Source: Liopterus haemorrhoidalis
Taxonomy: Eukaryota > Arthropoda > Insecta > Coleoptera > Dytiscidae
Reading direction: 5' to 3'
Length of the DNA stretch: 64,000 nt
Assembly: GCA_963971575.1 (NCBI GenBank)
Contig: OZ020611.1
Coordinates: 3,720,001-3,784,000 of the forward strand
This document shows, in pieces, positions 45,103 to 55,781 of the stretch. Below the pieces are notes generated by a model. It ran no database searches. It was not told the origin of the DNA and was given only the letters and a program-made list of their open reading frames with translations. Numbering within the stretch: the stretch's first letter is position 1; each line of letters opens with the position of its first letter. The position numbers were made by a program, and so were the translations under genes.

Positions 45103-45374
45103 AGTGAGTGTATTCGCGACTGCAAATAACAGTGAGACATCTCGTGGTGACTGGCTAAATTAAACAGAAGCGTATATTTGGATAATATTTGTAGCGTGTT
45201 GTGCTGCAGTTTATTTTGTTTTTATTTTATTTTTTATTTTTTTTATTTGTAAGAAGTATTTTTAAATATAGTGACTTAAATACAGTGCTTTTTTGCCGAA
45301 ATATTGTTTGAACAGATAAATATTAAGAAAAATCTTCTGACATATACGCTTCTCGCCCGCCATCAGCTGTTGTA

Positions 45375-45960
45375 AGGATTCCACACACCAAAGCGGCCGC
45401 GGTTCCGTTAATGCAGCGGCCTAACGGAACCTATACAATACAATGAGACCACGCATATACAAGCGTTTCGCTATCTGAGAACGACGCCGTATACAGCGTT
45501 CAGTCTAGCGATCACCAAACACTGGCGGCCAAACTCGACAAGTTGCATTAGGCCGCGCGATATTCATTGTTTATATACCACAGAGTGAATATATTTAAGA
45601 AAATAGTGTCGAAAATGGATAATTTAACAGAAAAAAACATAGAATCAGTAAAGGATAATTTGATTTTGTATGAATTAGCACATCCTGATTACAAGAATAG
45701 TAGGAAAAAAAAATAAAGTGTGGGACGAAATAGGAAAAGTTTTCAAGAAGAGCTGCAAAAATCAAGAGTTCTTCTTGTTTAACTTTTAGCATATTCTCAC
45801 GTATTCTCGCAATCAATATTATCACACAACTATATGCAGTGATTCACTAACTGATCGCTACCGCTACCGCCACTCCCACCGCGTTAGTGTGAGGAGACCT
45901 GATCGCTAGTCGTATCGCTAACGCTACCGCCATCGCGGCCGCTTTGGTGTGTGGAATCCT
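45375..45960. mobile_element. PIF/Harbinger-like element with perfect 26-bp inverted repeats
   Basis: The inverted repeats (45375-45400 and 45935-45960) are perfect, begin AGGATTCCACACACC and end in GCGGCCGC. GTA flanks both ends (45372-45374 and 45961-45963), a 3-bp duplication as in PIF/Harbinger. An inner stem, GGTTCCGTTA with TAACGGAACC (about 45401-45433), follows the left repeat. It carries the start of a MADF-type protein but no transposase. Confidence 0.8.
45615..45789 (+). pseudogene. MADF-domain protein fragment of a Harbinger-type element
   Basis: From the ATG at 45615 the frame reads LILYELAHPDYKNSRKKK, then an A-run frameshift and a stop, and in the next frame KVWDEIGKVFKKSCKNQE. 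That is the first half of a MADF domain (LI-x-x-x-x-x-x-P-x-Y then W-x-x-I). PIF/Harbinger elements often encode a MADF/Myb-like DNA-binding partner besides the transposase, and this fragment is probably what an internal deletion left of it. Confidence 0.65.
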
Positions 45961-46019
45961 GTACGCAGCGCCGCCAACGTTAGTTTCAGTCGCGAATAGG
46001 AAAACTATTCAAAAAACAC

Positions 46020-46310
46020 ATGCGGTAAAAATATAAACAAATATGTATTCAACGATTTTTTTAAAAAAATCTTGAGTTCTTTATCAAAACCTCATAATGC
46101 GTACATATGTAAATAAGAAAATTTTTATTTTTGAAAAATCAATTTTTTTTTGAGTTTTTCGCCAAAAATGTAAAAAAAAATCAGTTGTCCCCCACCCTAT
46201 TTCCTAGAGGTGTTTTTCCAAAATCTGAGAAAACATTCAGTAATACAATTATGGGAACAGTTCAACAGGAATTATTTATCAAAATAGTTAAAAATCTATG
46301 TCACACATGT
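46020..46310 (+). mobile_element. Old diverged HINE-A copy
   Basis: TAAAAATATAAACAAATATG, CCCCCACCCTATTTCCTAG and GAACAGTTCAACAGGAATTA correspond to the middle of HINE-A with many substitutions and no ends. Confidence 0.5.
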
Positions 46311-46992
46311 TACGAAATCCTAAAAGTTTCGTTCATTTTATTTCATCCATCCTGTGTATCAGTGTTTCTCAATCCTTTCTGGCCTGAGACCCCCCGAAAT
46401 TATGTAAATATTGTCTGCGGCCCCCCTATACTATGGTGTATCAAGATAATGGGAACACGATTTTTTTCGAAAAAGCGACGTGTGAGCAATTTGGGAAAAA
46501 TTTTGAACTAAAATTTATCCACAAAATTGAATGGTAGTATTGAAATTTTCCGGAAAAAACCGGAAGTACAGGATATCAAGGACAATTTCGAATTTTTAAA
46601 TGGGAACGTATGTCATATTGGATATCTTTGGATAGAGCTTTTCAACAATTTTTACTTAAACATTTTATAAATATATTTTACGGTTGACAAAAAATTGTGA
46701 TATTTATAAATAACGATTATATTCCTTATAACGACTTGAAAGTAAAGTATTTTTTATTTACAAGTGCTCAAAGTGCCTTCCATTTTAATTTAAATACATT
46801 CGCATCCTTACTCTTGAGTTATCTGTAGCTAGGAGAGTAGTTAAAAAAATAGATAGTAAAAATATTGCACTTTCAAGTCGTACCTACTTCAAAGTACAAC
46901 TTGAAAATACTTGAAGTACCTCCAACGCGAACCATTGTCAGAGAATCCCATCAACCGACGCATACAATTTATTTTACCTTGATATAGTCTAC

Positions 46993-47151
46993 TTATAGTC
47001 TGGTTATTTGGTTAAAGCGGAACTATATTTTCAAATCTAGTAATTTTTATCAATTGAATGAAACTTTTGATCATTTTGTTTAGTAAAAGCCCATTTACTC
47101 ATTATAAAGTTAGCTAGTGACAACTTAAACGTTTGAAATAGCCTATAGTTT
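46993..47151. mobile_element. Diverged short copy of the MITE at 49183-49577
   Basis: AAAGCGGAACTATATTTTCA, CAAATCTAGTAATTTTTATC and TTTTGATCATTTTGTTTA match the left part of that MITE. The right end AAACGTTTGAAATAGCCTATAG matches its right terminus. The middle is missing. Confidence 0.6.
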
Positions 47152-47265
47152 AAATTAGTTGTCAAAATAAGTAAATTATGTATAAAAATAAATAGAATAT
47201 TTATTTTATTTATGTTATGAAATGTATATTTTTATGAATATAAATGTAAGATATTTATAAATATA

Positions 47266-48337
47266 GTCGGATTGCTGATAGGTGACTGTTCGTTGCTACA
47301 AGTATCGATATACAATACTATATGCTGTCTCTGTCTATATCATTATAATTATTTGCATACCCATAGTAACGAACAGTGACGCAAGTTGGTTGTCAACCTT
47401 CCAAATTATTTTAATAAAAAACAAAGCATTAGAAAGAAACAGAATTATTCGTAGATATCTTTGCTAATTGGAGCACGAAAATAAATTCACAGCAGTACTC
47501 AAGCAAACAAAATTATTAATTTAATAAAATATTAAGTAAAAATATATTTATTCATATAATATATTGCTACAAGTTTATTTAAATGTTTATTTTAATTTTA
47601 AAACAATTAGTCACTGCAATGCATGATATCGTCTGCAACTATCGCTGTCATTTCTTGTATTTATTATTATTGGATTAATATCAGCCATAATCCTTTCCCT
47701 TTCCCACCATTCATTTATTAAATTTTCGATTTTTTTAACAGATTTAGCCCAAGTTTCACAACTAATTTGATCACAGGCTACTACACTGCTACATTTTCAA
47801 AACTTCGTTATCACTATATCCGTTTTGACCAATATATCTATCATAATAATTTGTTGTTATACCCCAAATTAGTTCAATGGGGTTAAACTGGCAGTGATAA
47901 GGATATAATCTTAGTACTTCATGACCATACGTTTGTACCACTGTATCAATAAAATAAACTGGTTCAGATTTTAATTTCCTTCGTTTTCTCGTGATTTTAT
48001 TAGTGAGAAGTTCAGATTTATTACATTTTATAATTCTACGAATTGTTGATTCCGAAATCTTTAAGGCAGCTGCTACTCTTTGATGGACACAAGATAGAGA
48101 AATAAGTGGCCTATTGTTCTCTTTTTCGGAATTTAAATATTCCAGCAGATTTAAAATTAAAGTTTGTGAATTTAATAATTGGTCGCAAGATCTATTAATT
48201 AATATTATTAACAGACACTGACAGCTAAGACAAATAACAAAAAACATTTTTAAAATCGCTGAAAAATGGTAACTAGATTATTATATGAATGCACTACTTG
48301 ATACATACATGTAAGAGTCACCTTTCAGCAATCCGAC
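47266..48337 (-). mobile_element. Nested IS630-like transposon
   Basis: Inverted repeats of about 21 bp start GTCGGATTGCTGATAGGTG at the left and GTCGGATTGCTGAAAGGTG (reverse strand) at the right. TATA lies outside both ends (47262-47265 and 48338-48341), compatible with a TA or TATA duplication. The element carries a transposase remnant on the minus strand and lies inside the hAT-type element. Confidence 0.75.
47618..48247 (-). pseudogene. IS630-like DDE transposase remnant with internal deletion
   Basis: The 152-codon frame from 48247 has a helix-turn-helix (QRVAAALKISESTIRRIIK, residues 56-74). It then jumps directly to the end of a DDE domain, YGHEVLRLYPYHCQFNPIEL (107-126) plus IW, where NPIELIW surrounds the usual third acidic residue. 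The intervening catalytic core is missing. After a stop at 47789 and a frameshift, CETWAKSVKKIENLINEWWE continues the C-terminus to about 47618. The leading hydrophobic residues may be upstream sequence, so the true start is uncertain. A dead gene. Confidence 0.7.
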
Positions 48338-48469
48338 TATATGGATAAAATTTATATCTTGCAAGATTGAGTGAATTTTTATTATATTTTCATGTTTCGA
48401 TCTTGTAAGACTTTGCGACCCCCCGACGAAGGCTTCAAGGCCCCCCGATTGAGAAACGCTGCTGTATAT

Positions 48470-49140
48470 CATATAAATGAATCTAAAACGTGAATAATAA
48501 TCTCCCTTACGAAGCAAATAGAGATATGTTCTAATAAATATGAATTCAAATTAATTAATCCCAAAATTAATTCATGTTAAATTGAGGTCCAGAGTAATAT
48601 TAGCGAATAGTTGAATACAACAGAGCGAGAGCGGCCAGAACATTGGTAGGTGGGTAGCCTTGCGATAGTTTCCCCGAACACAGAGAGACCTGCACAGACC
48701 TGTAGCTACTGGTCTGTAGTCCGCAGCCGAGCTCCCGCTGGGATTTAATCAACTCACAAAGTTATTCAGAGATTTTAACAATTTCACAACTGACAGTTTT
48801 TAAAGTTGCTCACGTCCATGTAAGAAACACTACAGCATATCAAATGAACTTCTACCAACCAGATTAAATATAAACTTGAGATTTTTATGAATATGCATTT
48901 GAAAAATAAAAAGAATTTTTCACTCAAAGGAAAATGTCGACCTCGATTTTTTGTAAGAGGGGATTTTCAGAGTTTACATATGCTAAATCACGTACTTATG
49001 GAAAACAGAAGCAGATATGAAATAATATAAATAAATAATGAAAAATAAAATGTTACATAAAGAGTCGTTTTCAGTGATGCAACTCATTATATTCATCCGT
49101 CAAAAATACAAGGCATGGCTAGCTTAATATTCTTATAAGT
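48470..49140. other. Non-coding spacer
   Basis: I see no supported gene or repeat structure. Confidence 0.4.
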
Positions 49141-49145
49141 AAATA

Positions 49146-49605
49146 ATTAAATACCCACAAAACTTTAAAATGTGTGAAAATATAGACTATTCCAATCGTT
49201 TAGGCGGAACTTGATTTTGAAATCTAGTAATTTTTATGTATTAATTCGGACTTTTGATCATTTTGTTTAAGCTATATAAATCATACTCACACTGCAAATT
49301 CTAGATTAAATTAATTGTCAATATAAAATATCCTTTTCATTGTATTTTAATTTTTTGTCATTCTTAATAAAAAAAATCCCATTTTTTTTGTCTTCAAAAT
49401 ACGTAAAAATGTCAATTTTTAAATAAATATTTCAATAAATGTCATTCGTTTGCATGGTTGATATTCAAAATTTTCACTTACCAACCTGAAAAATAAAATA
49501 ACGTAAGTAAGAATCGCGTGGCAACCTAAAAGAACGAAATTCCCATTTAGTTCCGCCTAAACGTTTGGAATAGCCTGTACACACTTCACTTAAATTTTTA
49601 TTTCT
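49146..49605 (+). mobile_element. HINE-A right end split by a MITE
   Basis: ATACCCACAAAACTTTAAAAT and GTGTGAAAA (49150-49180) form the first half of the terminal repeat and hairpin. CACACTTCACTTAAATTTTT (49580-49600) is the second half. The 395-bp MITE lies exactly between the hairpin arms. Confidence 0.75.
49183..49577. mobile_element. TA-flanked MITE inserted in a hairpin
   Basis: The ends TAGACTATTCCAATCG and (reverse) CAGGCTATTCCAAACG are followed on both sides by TTTAGGCGGAACT, giving inverted repeats of about 29 bp. TA flanks both ends (49181-49182 and 49578-49579). The inside is AT-rich and without a credible gene. Related fragments lie at 46993-47151 and near 26840-26925. Confidence 0.75.
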
Positions 49606-49616
49606 TTTACTACGAA

Positions 49617-50545
49617 ACGAGGGAAAATTCATAGTGAATTTGTTTTTTAAATTTGTTTTTAATAGCATCGATGACATAGTTCGTCAATGTATTCCACATA
49701 TCGAACACTCGATTAGTGAAAAAGTAAGCACGCACACACTGGATAAAAGAGTTCTTCTTCAGTTTAAATCTATGTCCACGCAGTCTGTTATCGTTATTTA
49801 GGATATATTATGACGATACAACACAAGAAAATGAATTGGACACAAGTCGATATATAGTTATTAAGTCACCGCGAACACGTCGACCCACTAACTTGATAAG
49901 CTTTAATTCACGTAATCGGGCTTCATATAATGGCCTACTATACCCATATGGAATTCGGGTTGCACATTTTCGATAAGGTTAATGTCTTTCGACAAATATG
50001 GTGACCAACTGGCAAAACCAAATTCCAGATGAGGACGAACATGCATTTTGTACAGAGAGCAGAACAAAGTAAGAGATGGACGATAGAAAGATTTCTTTAT
50101 TAAGAATATCATTGAATTCGCTTTCTTTGTACATTTCAGCACATTTATGGACCATTTTAGGTTTGAAGTGATCGTAATCCCAAGATCGACTTGTTCCGAA
50201 ACAGATTTAATTTGTTGTCCATTTATGTGGTACTGAACTAGTAGATTATTCGATCCAATATGCAGTACAACCGTTTTTTCTGGATTTAAAGGTATTATCC
50301 ACTTATTTGACCAGTCCATCAATTTATCGAGATGATCTTGAAGAATTGTAGCATTTGTAAGAGGATTATTATATAATTTGATGTCATCAGCATAAAAAGA
50401 GCATGAGGAAGAAATTTTGGATTTCAGATCGGCAACATATATTAGAAAAAGAAGAGGTCCAACAACTGAACCTTGTGATACACCACTGAAGACTTCTTCA
50501 GGGTCAGAAAGATCTTCTTCCTGGTATCAATAGTGGTACGCGTAC
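49617..50545 (-). pseudogene. LINE reverse transcriptase, C-terminal part
   Basis: On the minus strand, from about 50520, the frame reads FSGVSQGSVVGPLLFLIYVA and the catalytic FYADDIKLYN (near 50405). It continues through the ATG at 50322 with NPEKTVVLHIGSNN and VDLGITITSNLKWS to a stop at 49903. Further downstream, with shifts, RRVRGDLITIYRLV, LRGHRFKLKK and YFFTNRVFDMWNTL give the C-terminal domain typical of CR1-like elements. The 5' part is truncated and the frame is broken at least twice. Confidence 0.8.
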
Positions 50546-50955
50546 AACTGGTTGAGAACTGCTGTTGTAGACTATTTCGTATTAAATCGATCCAGGGTAC
50601 ATACATTTAATTAAAAAATTCCATAATATTTAATTAATCATAAAATTTAATTAAAATTGCATTATTTTAAAATTATACACATGTTCCCATCACAAATTAA
50701 AATTCTTTTAAATAAGTTATTGTGAATGAGGTCATAGAGAGAATATATAGTTACATTTGTAGTGTAGTATCTACGAACATTTTATTCGTAATATCTGTGA
50801 CGTTACCTCAGCAAATATTGATAAGATAAGAGCGTTTCTTTGTAAACAGGTGATTCAATATTTCAACAAGAAAATTACACTTTCAATCGAATTATCGAAA
50901 TTTTTTGTTCTAAGCAAATATTTTTTTATATTTTTAACCAGTGGCGCAAATAAAA
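50546..50955. other. Non-coding spacer
   Basis: TTTAATTAA-type motifs recur near 50607-50660. No gene is supported. Confidence 0.35.
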
Positions 50956-50957
50956 TA

Positions 50958-51873
50958 CTAGGTGTCTCAAAAGAAATTTTATATTTATTTAGCTTACTGC
51001 GTGAACGCAACGTATCCGAGGGGCGCGGGGTTTATGTCAATCGGTAGCCTGGCTCTTGGGAATTCAGTCGCTATGGAGCGTTTCTCGGGAGCAGACCGCG
51101 CGTTATGCGTGCGAGAGTTTTACAAAAACGGTGATTCGGCGACTGTAGCGCGTAGAAAATTCTGCAGTATTCGAGGTTTTCGCCACTTAAATGATGCGCC
51201 AAGCATTCCTCTCATTCGACATTGGGTTCAAAAGTTTGAAGAGACTGGTACAACGCTGGATAAATCAAAATCCGAGCGACCTAGGTCATCAAGAACGGTA
51301 GAAAACGTGGAGAATGTTAATCAGTCTGTTCGTGACGACCCGAACCTTTCAATTCGGAAGCGCGCAAGTGCTTTAAATGTGCATAGATCATCATTACATC
51401 GCATTATGCACAAAGACCTATAGCTGCACCCCTACAAAATTCAATTGGTGCAAGAATTAAAGCCCCAAGATGCCAGTCAGAGGCTTAATTCTCAGGCAAA
51501 TTGATCTCCCGGAGAGGTGACATAAATTTGCCTCCACGCAGTCCAGATTTAACCCCTATGGACTTTTTCCTATGGGGTTATCTTAAATCTAAAGTTTACG
51601 CCAATAAACCGACTTCACTGGCGCATTTGAAAGAAAATATCCGTCACGAAATGGCAGCCATCCCTGAGTCCACCTGCCGAGACGTCATAAGTAATTTTAC
51701 TGTTCGATTAAATGAGTGCCGAGAACGCGAGGCTCTACATTTAGACGATATTATTTTTAAGAAATAAATCCCCAAAAAGTGTATTTTAATAATTAATAAA
51801 CATTTTTTCTATATACGGCTTACTTTTTTTTTAATCGATCCACTAAATATAAAATTTCTTTTGAGACACCTTG
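50958..51873 (+). mobile_element. IS630/Tc1-mariner transposon with internal deletion
   Basis: The terminal repeats and inner sequence are nearly identical to those of 30798-32108 but in opposite orientation. TA flanks both ends (50956-50957 and 51874-51875). The length of 916 bp against 1311 bp reflects one deletion of about 395 bp inside the transposase gene. Confidence 0.9.
51073..51767 (+). pseudogene. Deleted IS630/Tc1-mariner transposase
   Basis: Starting at MERFSGADRALCVREF the protein matches the copy at 30904-31993 up to RIMHKDL, where Lys has become a stop (51421-51423). Shortly after SQRLN the deletion joins directly to NLISRRGDIN, removing the first and second catalytic Asp motifs. 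PPRSPDLTPMDFFLWGYLK and the C-terminus remain. Since the two copies carry different lesions, both descend from an intact element. Confidence 0.85.
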
Positions 51874-51875
51874 TA

Positions 51876-52907
51876 CTGTCACAGAAGGGATAAGAGTTAG
51901 TTAGTTTTATTTTTTTGTTACATAGCCACAATGACAATCATCAGACTTTGATCCCATCAAAATTAATGCTGAATAGAAAATTATCTAATGTTACTTTATT
52001 TAATAATTCTAATACCTGGTTGCATAAAAGTCTTAAGACTAGATGTAAGCTAAAACTCGTCGTAAAACACAAATTGCCTAGCAACGCAATGCGTCTTATA
52101 GTGCGACATACTATTTTTAATAATACATATATGTATGTAGTATGAATTTGCTTTGTGGGAGGTAAAAAATTAATTTTCCATTAATCATCTGGATTTATAT
52201 AATGCACAAAATCGAATCCAAATAAAGCAGTAAGTATTAATATCTGGGATTTAGTGATAGTTTAAATATTGCATATATACGAGCATATTATAGTGAGCAG
52301 TAGATATATATATATATGTGTGTATGTGTGTATATCTGTATGTGTTTGTAACGATGTTTGCGTTACATTTATTCCAGTATAGTTGTCTGCTAATAATATT
52401 TTGATATGTTAATCTGCTTATAGTACCCGGCATATGTTCACTTCATATCATGTACAAATAATAAACTTTAAACATTTCACATGTAATTTAACAGATGAAT
52501 AAACCAACCTATTTCAAGGTAACTTTACATACCATAAAACACGCTTGTTTTGTTTTCTGGCGGAAACTACAACGTCCTTTACCGATGAGATGATATTTTC
52601 AGGTTTAATAATTCCTTATTTTATTAAAACAGACAATTCATTCTATAGGGGAAGTATTTTAAGATCGCAGCACTATTGTGGCATACTTAGAACCTTCAAT
52701 ATAGACATTCGTTACATATAAACAACGTGAATTTCAATGTTTACTGGTGGTTTTTGTAATTTTGCTACAATATTAATACTTGTTTTTATGCAATTATATT
52801 TTTATGCAAAGATTTTTTATAAAAAAACGCGATAGAATGTCTATTTCTGTAGTTCCTAAAATCCCACCAGTTGTCATATCGCTTAGCAATTTTTCCCTAT
52901 AACCAAT
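51876..52907. other. Non-coding spacer
   Basis: A TA/TG microsatellite lies near 52303-52345. A segment near 52645-52675 (ATAGGGGAAGTATTTTAAGA) resembles the one at 59299-59325, probably the end of a shared repeat. No gene is supported. Confidence 0.35.
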
Positions 52908-53486
52908 AGATGCTTATAAAAATGGGGTTGGCCTTAACGAGGTATGCCGTAATTTTGGTATTCGAAAGGCAACTTTTAAAAGGCACTATGAATTAAAAAT
53001 ATACGCGCCAATAATGCTACAAATATTTTTGGTAAATCTACAGCATTGCCTTCTATAATTGAAGCAGAACTAGTGAACCAAATTTTAAAATTTGAAAATT
53101 TGCTCTTTGGGTTGACAGTTATGGATGTCAGAAAACTAGCTTTTGAAATTGCAAAGCGAAATTCTATTAGGTATTCGTAATTTCAACAAAAATAAATGTC
53201 TTGCAGGCAAAGTGTGGTATTAAGCCTTTATGAAGAGACACCCGACGTAGTGACTACGGCGACCGGAATCAACATCTATTGCTCGGGCCAAAGGCTTTAA
53301 CAGAAAAAGTGTTAATGATTTTTTTTTGACATTTTAGAACAAATTATCGACGAACCTAAGTTAGATGGTACCAGAATATTCAATATGGATGAATATGGTT
53401 TTTCGACGGTACAAAAGAGAAACAAAAAAATTGTCAGGGTGAAAGGAAAACATCAAATTGGGGTTATAGCAAGCTTTAAATTTTAA
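52908..53486 (+). pseudogene. Pogo/Tigger-like transposase remnant
   Basis: Across frameshifts I read NGVGLNEVCRNFGIRKATFK (a pipsqueak-type HTH), LVNQILKFENLLFGLTVMDV, FEIAKRNS, FMKRHP, then SIARAKGFNRKSVNDFF and finally TRIFNMDEYGFSTVQKRNKK with the first catalytic Asp in NMDE, KGKHQIGVIAS. The order fits DDE_1 transposases of the pogo/Tigger and jerky-like group. The rest of the catalytic domain is missing after 53486. No inverted repeats could be assigned. Confidence 0.75.
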
Positions 53487-53640
53487 AGTTATTGTTTTTA
53501 TGTAAAAAAAAAAAAAATCCTATCTGTGGTTTTTACAATATATATTAAATAAAAATGAACTGTATACTCATTTTTTAAAATAATTTGTATTTTTTTCTAA
53601 TAATTAATTAAAAAATAAAAAATCTGTGATTATTTTCTTG

Positions 53641-53692
53641 TTTTTAGGGTTTTGTAGGTATGACCAAAAAACACTTATACCGTCATTTTGTC

Positions 53693-53750
<58 letters not shown>

Positions 53751-54739
53751 TCGGTAAAAATTGTAGCCAAACGGCTAAACCTAGAGAGTTGAAATTTGGC
53801 ATGTTTATACAACTCTTTGACCCGCACATAGGAAAAATACTAAAACATCTAAAAAAAATATCCCCCTAAAAATATAAACAAATATGTGCTCATCGAAAAA
53901 AAAAAATATTTTTTTATAATTCTGTGTAGGGTATCAAATGATAGCCCTTGGTACGTGGATTAACGATCAAATTTTTATTTTTGCAAAATAAAATATTTTG
54001 AAGCGATTTTTGTCAAAATTGTGGAAAAATTTTTTTGTCCCACACCCTGTAGCCCAGATGGTTTAAACTAAAAATCTGAAAAAATTCTAAGTAATGTACA
54101 TTGGTTTGAACCGGAATAGTACAACAGGAATTTTTGATCAGATTATGTTTTTGGAGAAATACGCATTTTTTGTTAATTTTGGCTAATAATATACACAAGT
54201 TATAGTTTTGTAACATGCCACACTGAAACGTGGTTGCTGGTGTAGTGGTATTTGACGCTGATTTTTCAACCAAGTAACCCGATCCGAAAGGGATCGAACC
54301 CTGTGAGAAGAGTATATATTATTTTTTGTTTTTTTTTTTAATTTTTAAATTGTTTAAATTATTTTTTCAAAATTCTAGTTATATTTTGGCAAATGTTGCA
54401 TTTAATTTTTAAAAGCGTAAATTTAATAACCAGTGGAAATTGTTTAAATTATAATTTAATTCTGTTTCAATGTACACGAAATCAGAGGGACGGAACTTAT
54501 AACAACCAATGGAAGCCATAGGCGCAATTTTAAAATTCTTAATGAACCTTGCTATATAAAAAAAAATACTGCACATATTTAGAAACTTAAATAATGGTAT
54601 TAGGCGTTCGAATTAAAATTAACAAAAAAAATATTTTAATATAACATTTGTTTTCGCATCCAAAATAATCATCATTCACTTACTAAATACCTGCAAAACC
54701 CTGAAATGTGTGAAAATTCACACTTCACATCAATTTTTT
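53641..54739 (+). mobile_element. HINE-A reference copy, full length (1.1 kb)
   Basis: The left end is TTTTT followed by AGGGTTTTGTAGGTAT. The right end has the same repeat inverted (ATACCTGCAAAACCCT, about 54687-54702), then the hairpin GTGTGAAAATTCACAC and TTCACATCAATTTTTT. In between come a GTCT run (about 53692-53750), a conserved arm (AATTGTAGCCAAACGGCTAA, GAGAGTTGAAATTTGGCATG), the tRNA-like cassette (54234-54303), and a right arm with CTTGCTATATAAAA. Near-terminal inverted repeats, an internal microsatellite, a 3' hairpin and T-rich borders match the published plan of Helentron-associated elements (DINE-1/HINE). No protein frame is real; translations of the GTCT run are artefacts. Confidence 0.8.
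54234..54303 (+). other. tRNA-like cassette of the reference HINE-A
   Basis: TTGCTGGTGTAGTGGTATTTG is A-box-like, and GGGATCGAACCCTG fits a degenerate B box within a CCCGATCC/GGGATCG stem. The copy at 12042-14447 has the same cassette, split by a LINE. Confidence 0.5.
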
Positions 54740-55274
54740 ATTGACAGGTACATTTAACCAACCCTATGGTACAATTTACCGACCCAGTTGGGTAAATCGT
54801 ACTTTTGCAGTGTTTTTTATTTTACAATTTTAATAGCAATAGATATTGAAATATCATTTTTTGTTTTAATATAATGGTAGATAATATATGAAATGAAATT
54901 TTTGCATTTATATTTTTGTTGTTGTTGAATTCATATTAGTTTCACAGGCAAAATAAATTAGAAGGTACGACTTTGCCTACTTTCCCCTATAGTCCACAGA
55001 CTATTAATTTAAAGAGCTCTGAATGAAGCTTAACACCACTGGTTTCGCCCAAATTTAATATTGACACGTTTTTTAAAATTCCCGCCTATTATCTCATATC
55101 TTATCTAGCGGAAAAAGAAGTTTTATAATTCAATTCAATCATTTAATTTAAGCTAAAATGAAACAAAAAATAATAACACATTTTGTTCATTCTACAAAGC
55201 ATTTATAAATGTATTTCACCAGATTTTTTCTACGCAAATTCATCTAAATTTATAAAACAAAAAATATGACTCAC
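54740..55274. other. Non-coding stretch, probable intron of the adjacent exon
   Basis: It lies on the 3' side (minus strand) of the tetraspanin-like exon donor. GTACATTTAACCAA and TTGGGTAAATCGTAC near 54750-54810 are loosely inverted. I saw no further exon. Confidence 0.4.
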
Positions 55275-55385
55275 CCAGATAATCATGTTGAAGAACACCA
55301 AACAATATCTCAGAATTTGAATATGATCATCCAGAGTTTTGGATGCCCCAGGGGCAGTTCCTGTACCAACTCCAGCACCGGCCAT
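55275..55385 (-). CDS. Tetraspanin-like first coding exon
   Basis: From the ATG at 55385 the minus strand encodes 37 codons: a glycine/alanine-rich start (MAGAGVGTGTAPGASK), then QILRYCLVFFNMIIW, which looks like the cytoplasmic N-terminus and the first transmembrane segment of a tetraspanin (pattern K/R-Y-x-L-x-x-F-N-x-x-x-W). Immediately after the Trp codon comes a consensus splice donor, GTGAGT (55274-55269), in phase 0. Tetraspanins are four-pass membrane organisers. Later exons would lie at lower coordinates but I could not find them among the transposon-rich DNA; they may be far away or outside the window. It is the only candidate host gene here. Confidence 0.55.
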
Positions 55386-55781
55386 TTTTCACCAAAAGTT
55401 CACAAAATTCACAAAAAAATTCACGAAATTGACCCGACGCGGTCGATTGCGATACTAATTGTCACACCTAACTAAGCGTATCAGGTTGATAGCTTATCTT
55501 GTTGATTTAATGATAACAGGTGTCGACTGGTATAACGGTGCTTAATCATTAATTTTGTGCGACTGTTTATCTATAAATATCAAAAAAATATTCTGGGAAT
55601 ATTGCGAATTGAAATTTGAGTTATAAATGTGAATTAAAGGAAAGTGTGATAAATAGAATTCGGACACAATTAAATTGTTTATTCCAGAAACCAGTTAACT
55701 TCAGGTTACCATGTAAAAAACTATCATATTTTGCTAAGAAAATTTTTTAGATACTAAAAATAAATCATTTATTTAAAAAAT
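55386..55781. other. Upstream region of the tetraspanin-like exon
   Basis: On the minus strand this would hold the 5' untranslated region and promoter. No reliable promoter element could be assigned in AT-rich DNA. Confidence 0.3.

Larger units (their letters stand above)
46360..48461. mobile_element. hAT-type element containing a nested transposon
   Basis: The left end is CAGTGTTTCTCAATCC and the right end, reverse-complemented, CAGCGTTTCTCAATCG. CTGTGTAT (46352-46359) and CTGTATAT (48462-48469) fit an 8-bp target duplication with one change. Both ends also carry a run of C's (GACCCCCC). No hAT transposase is visible. About half of its length is the TA-flanked element at 47266-48337. Confidence 0.75.
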
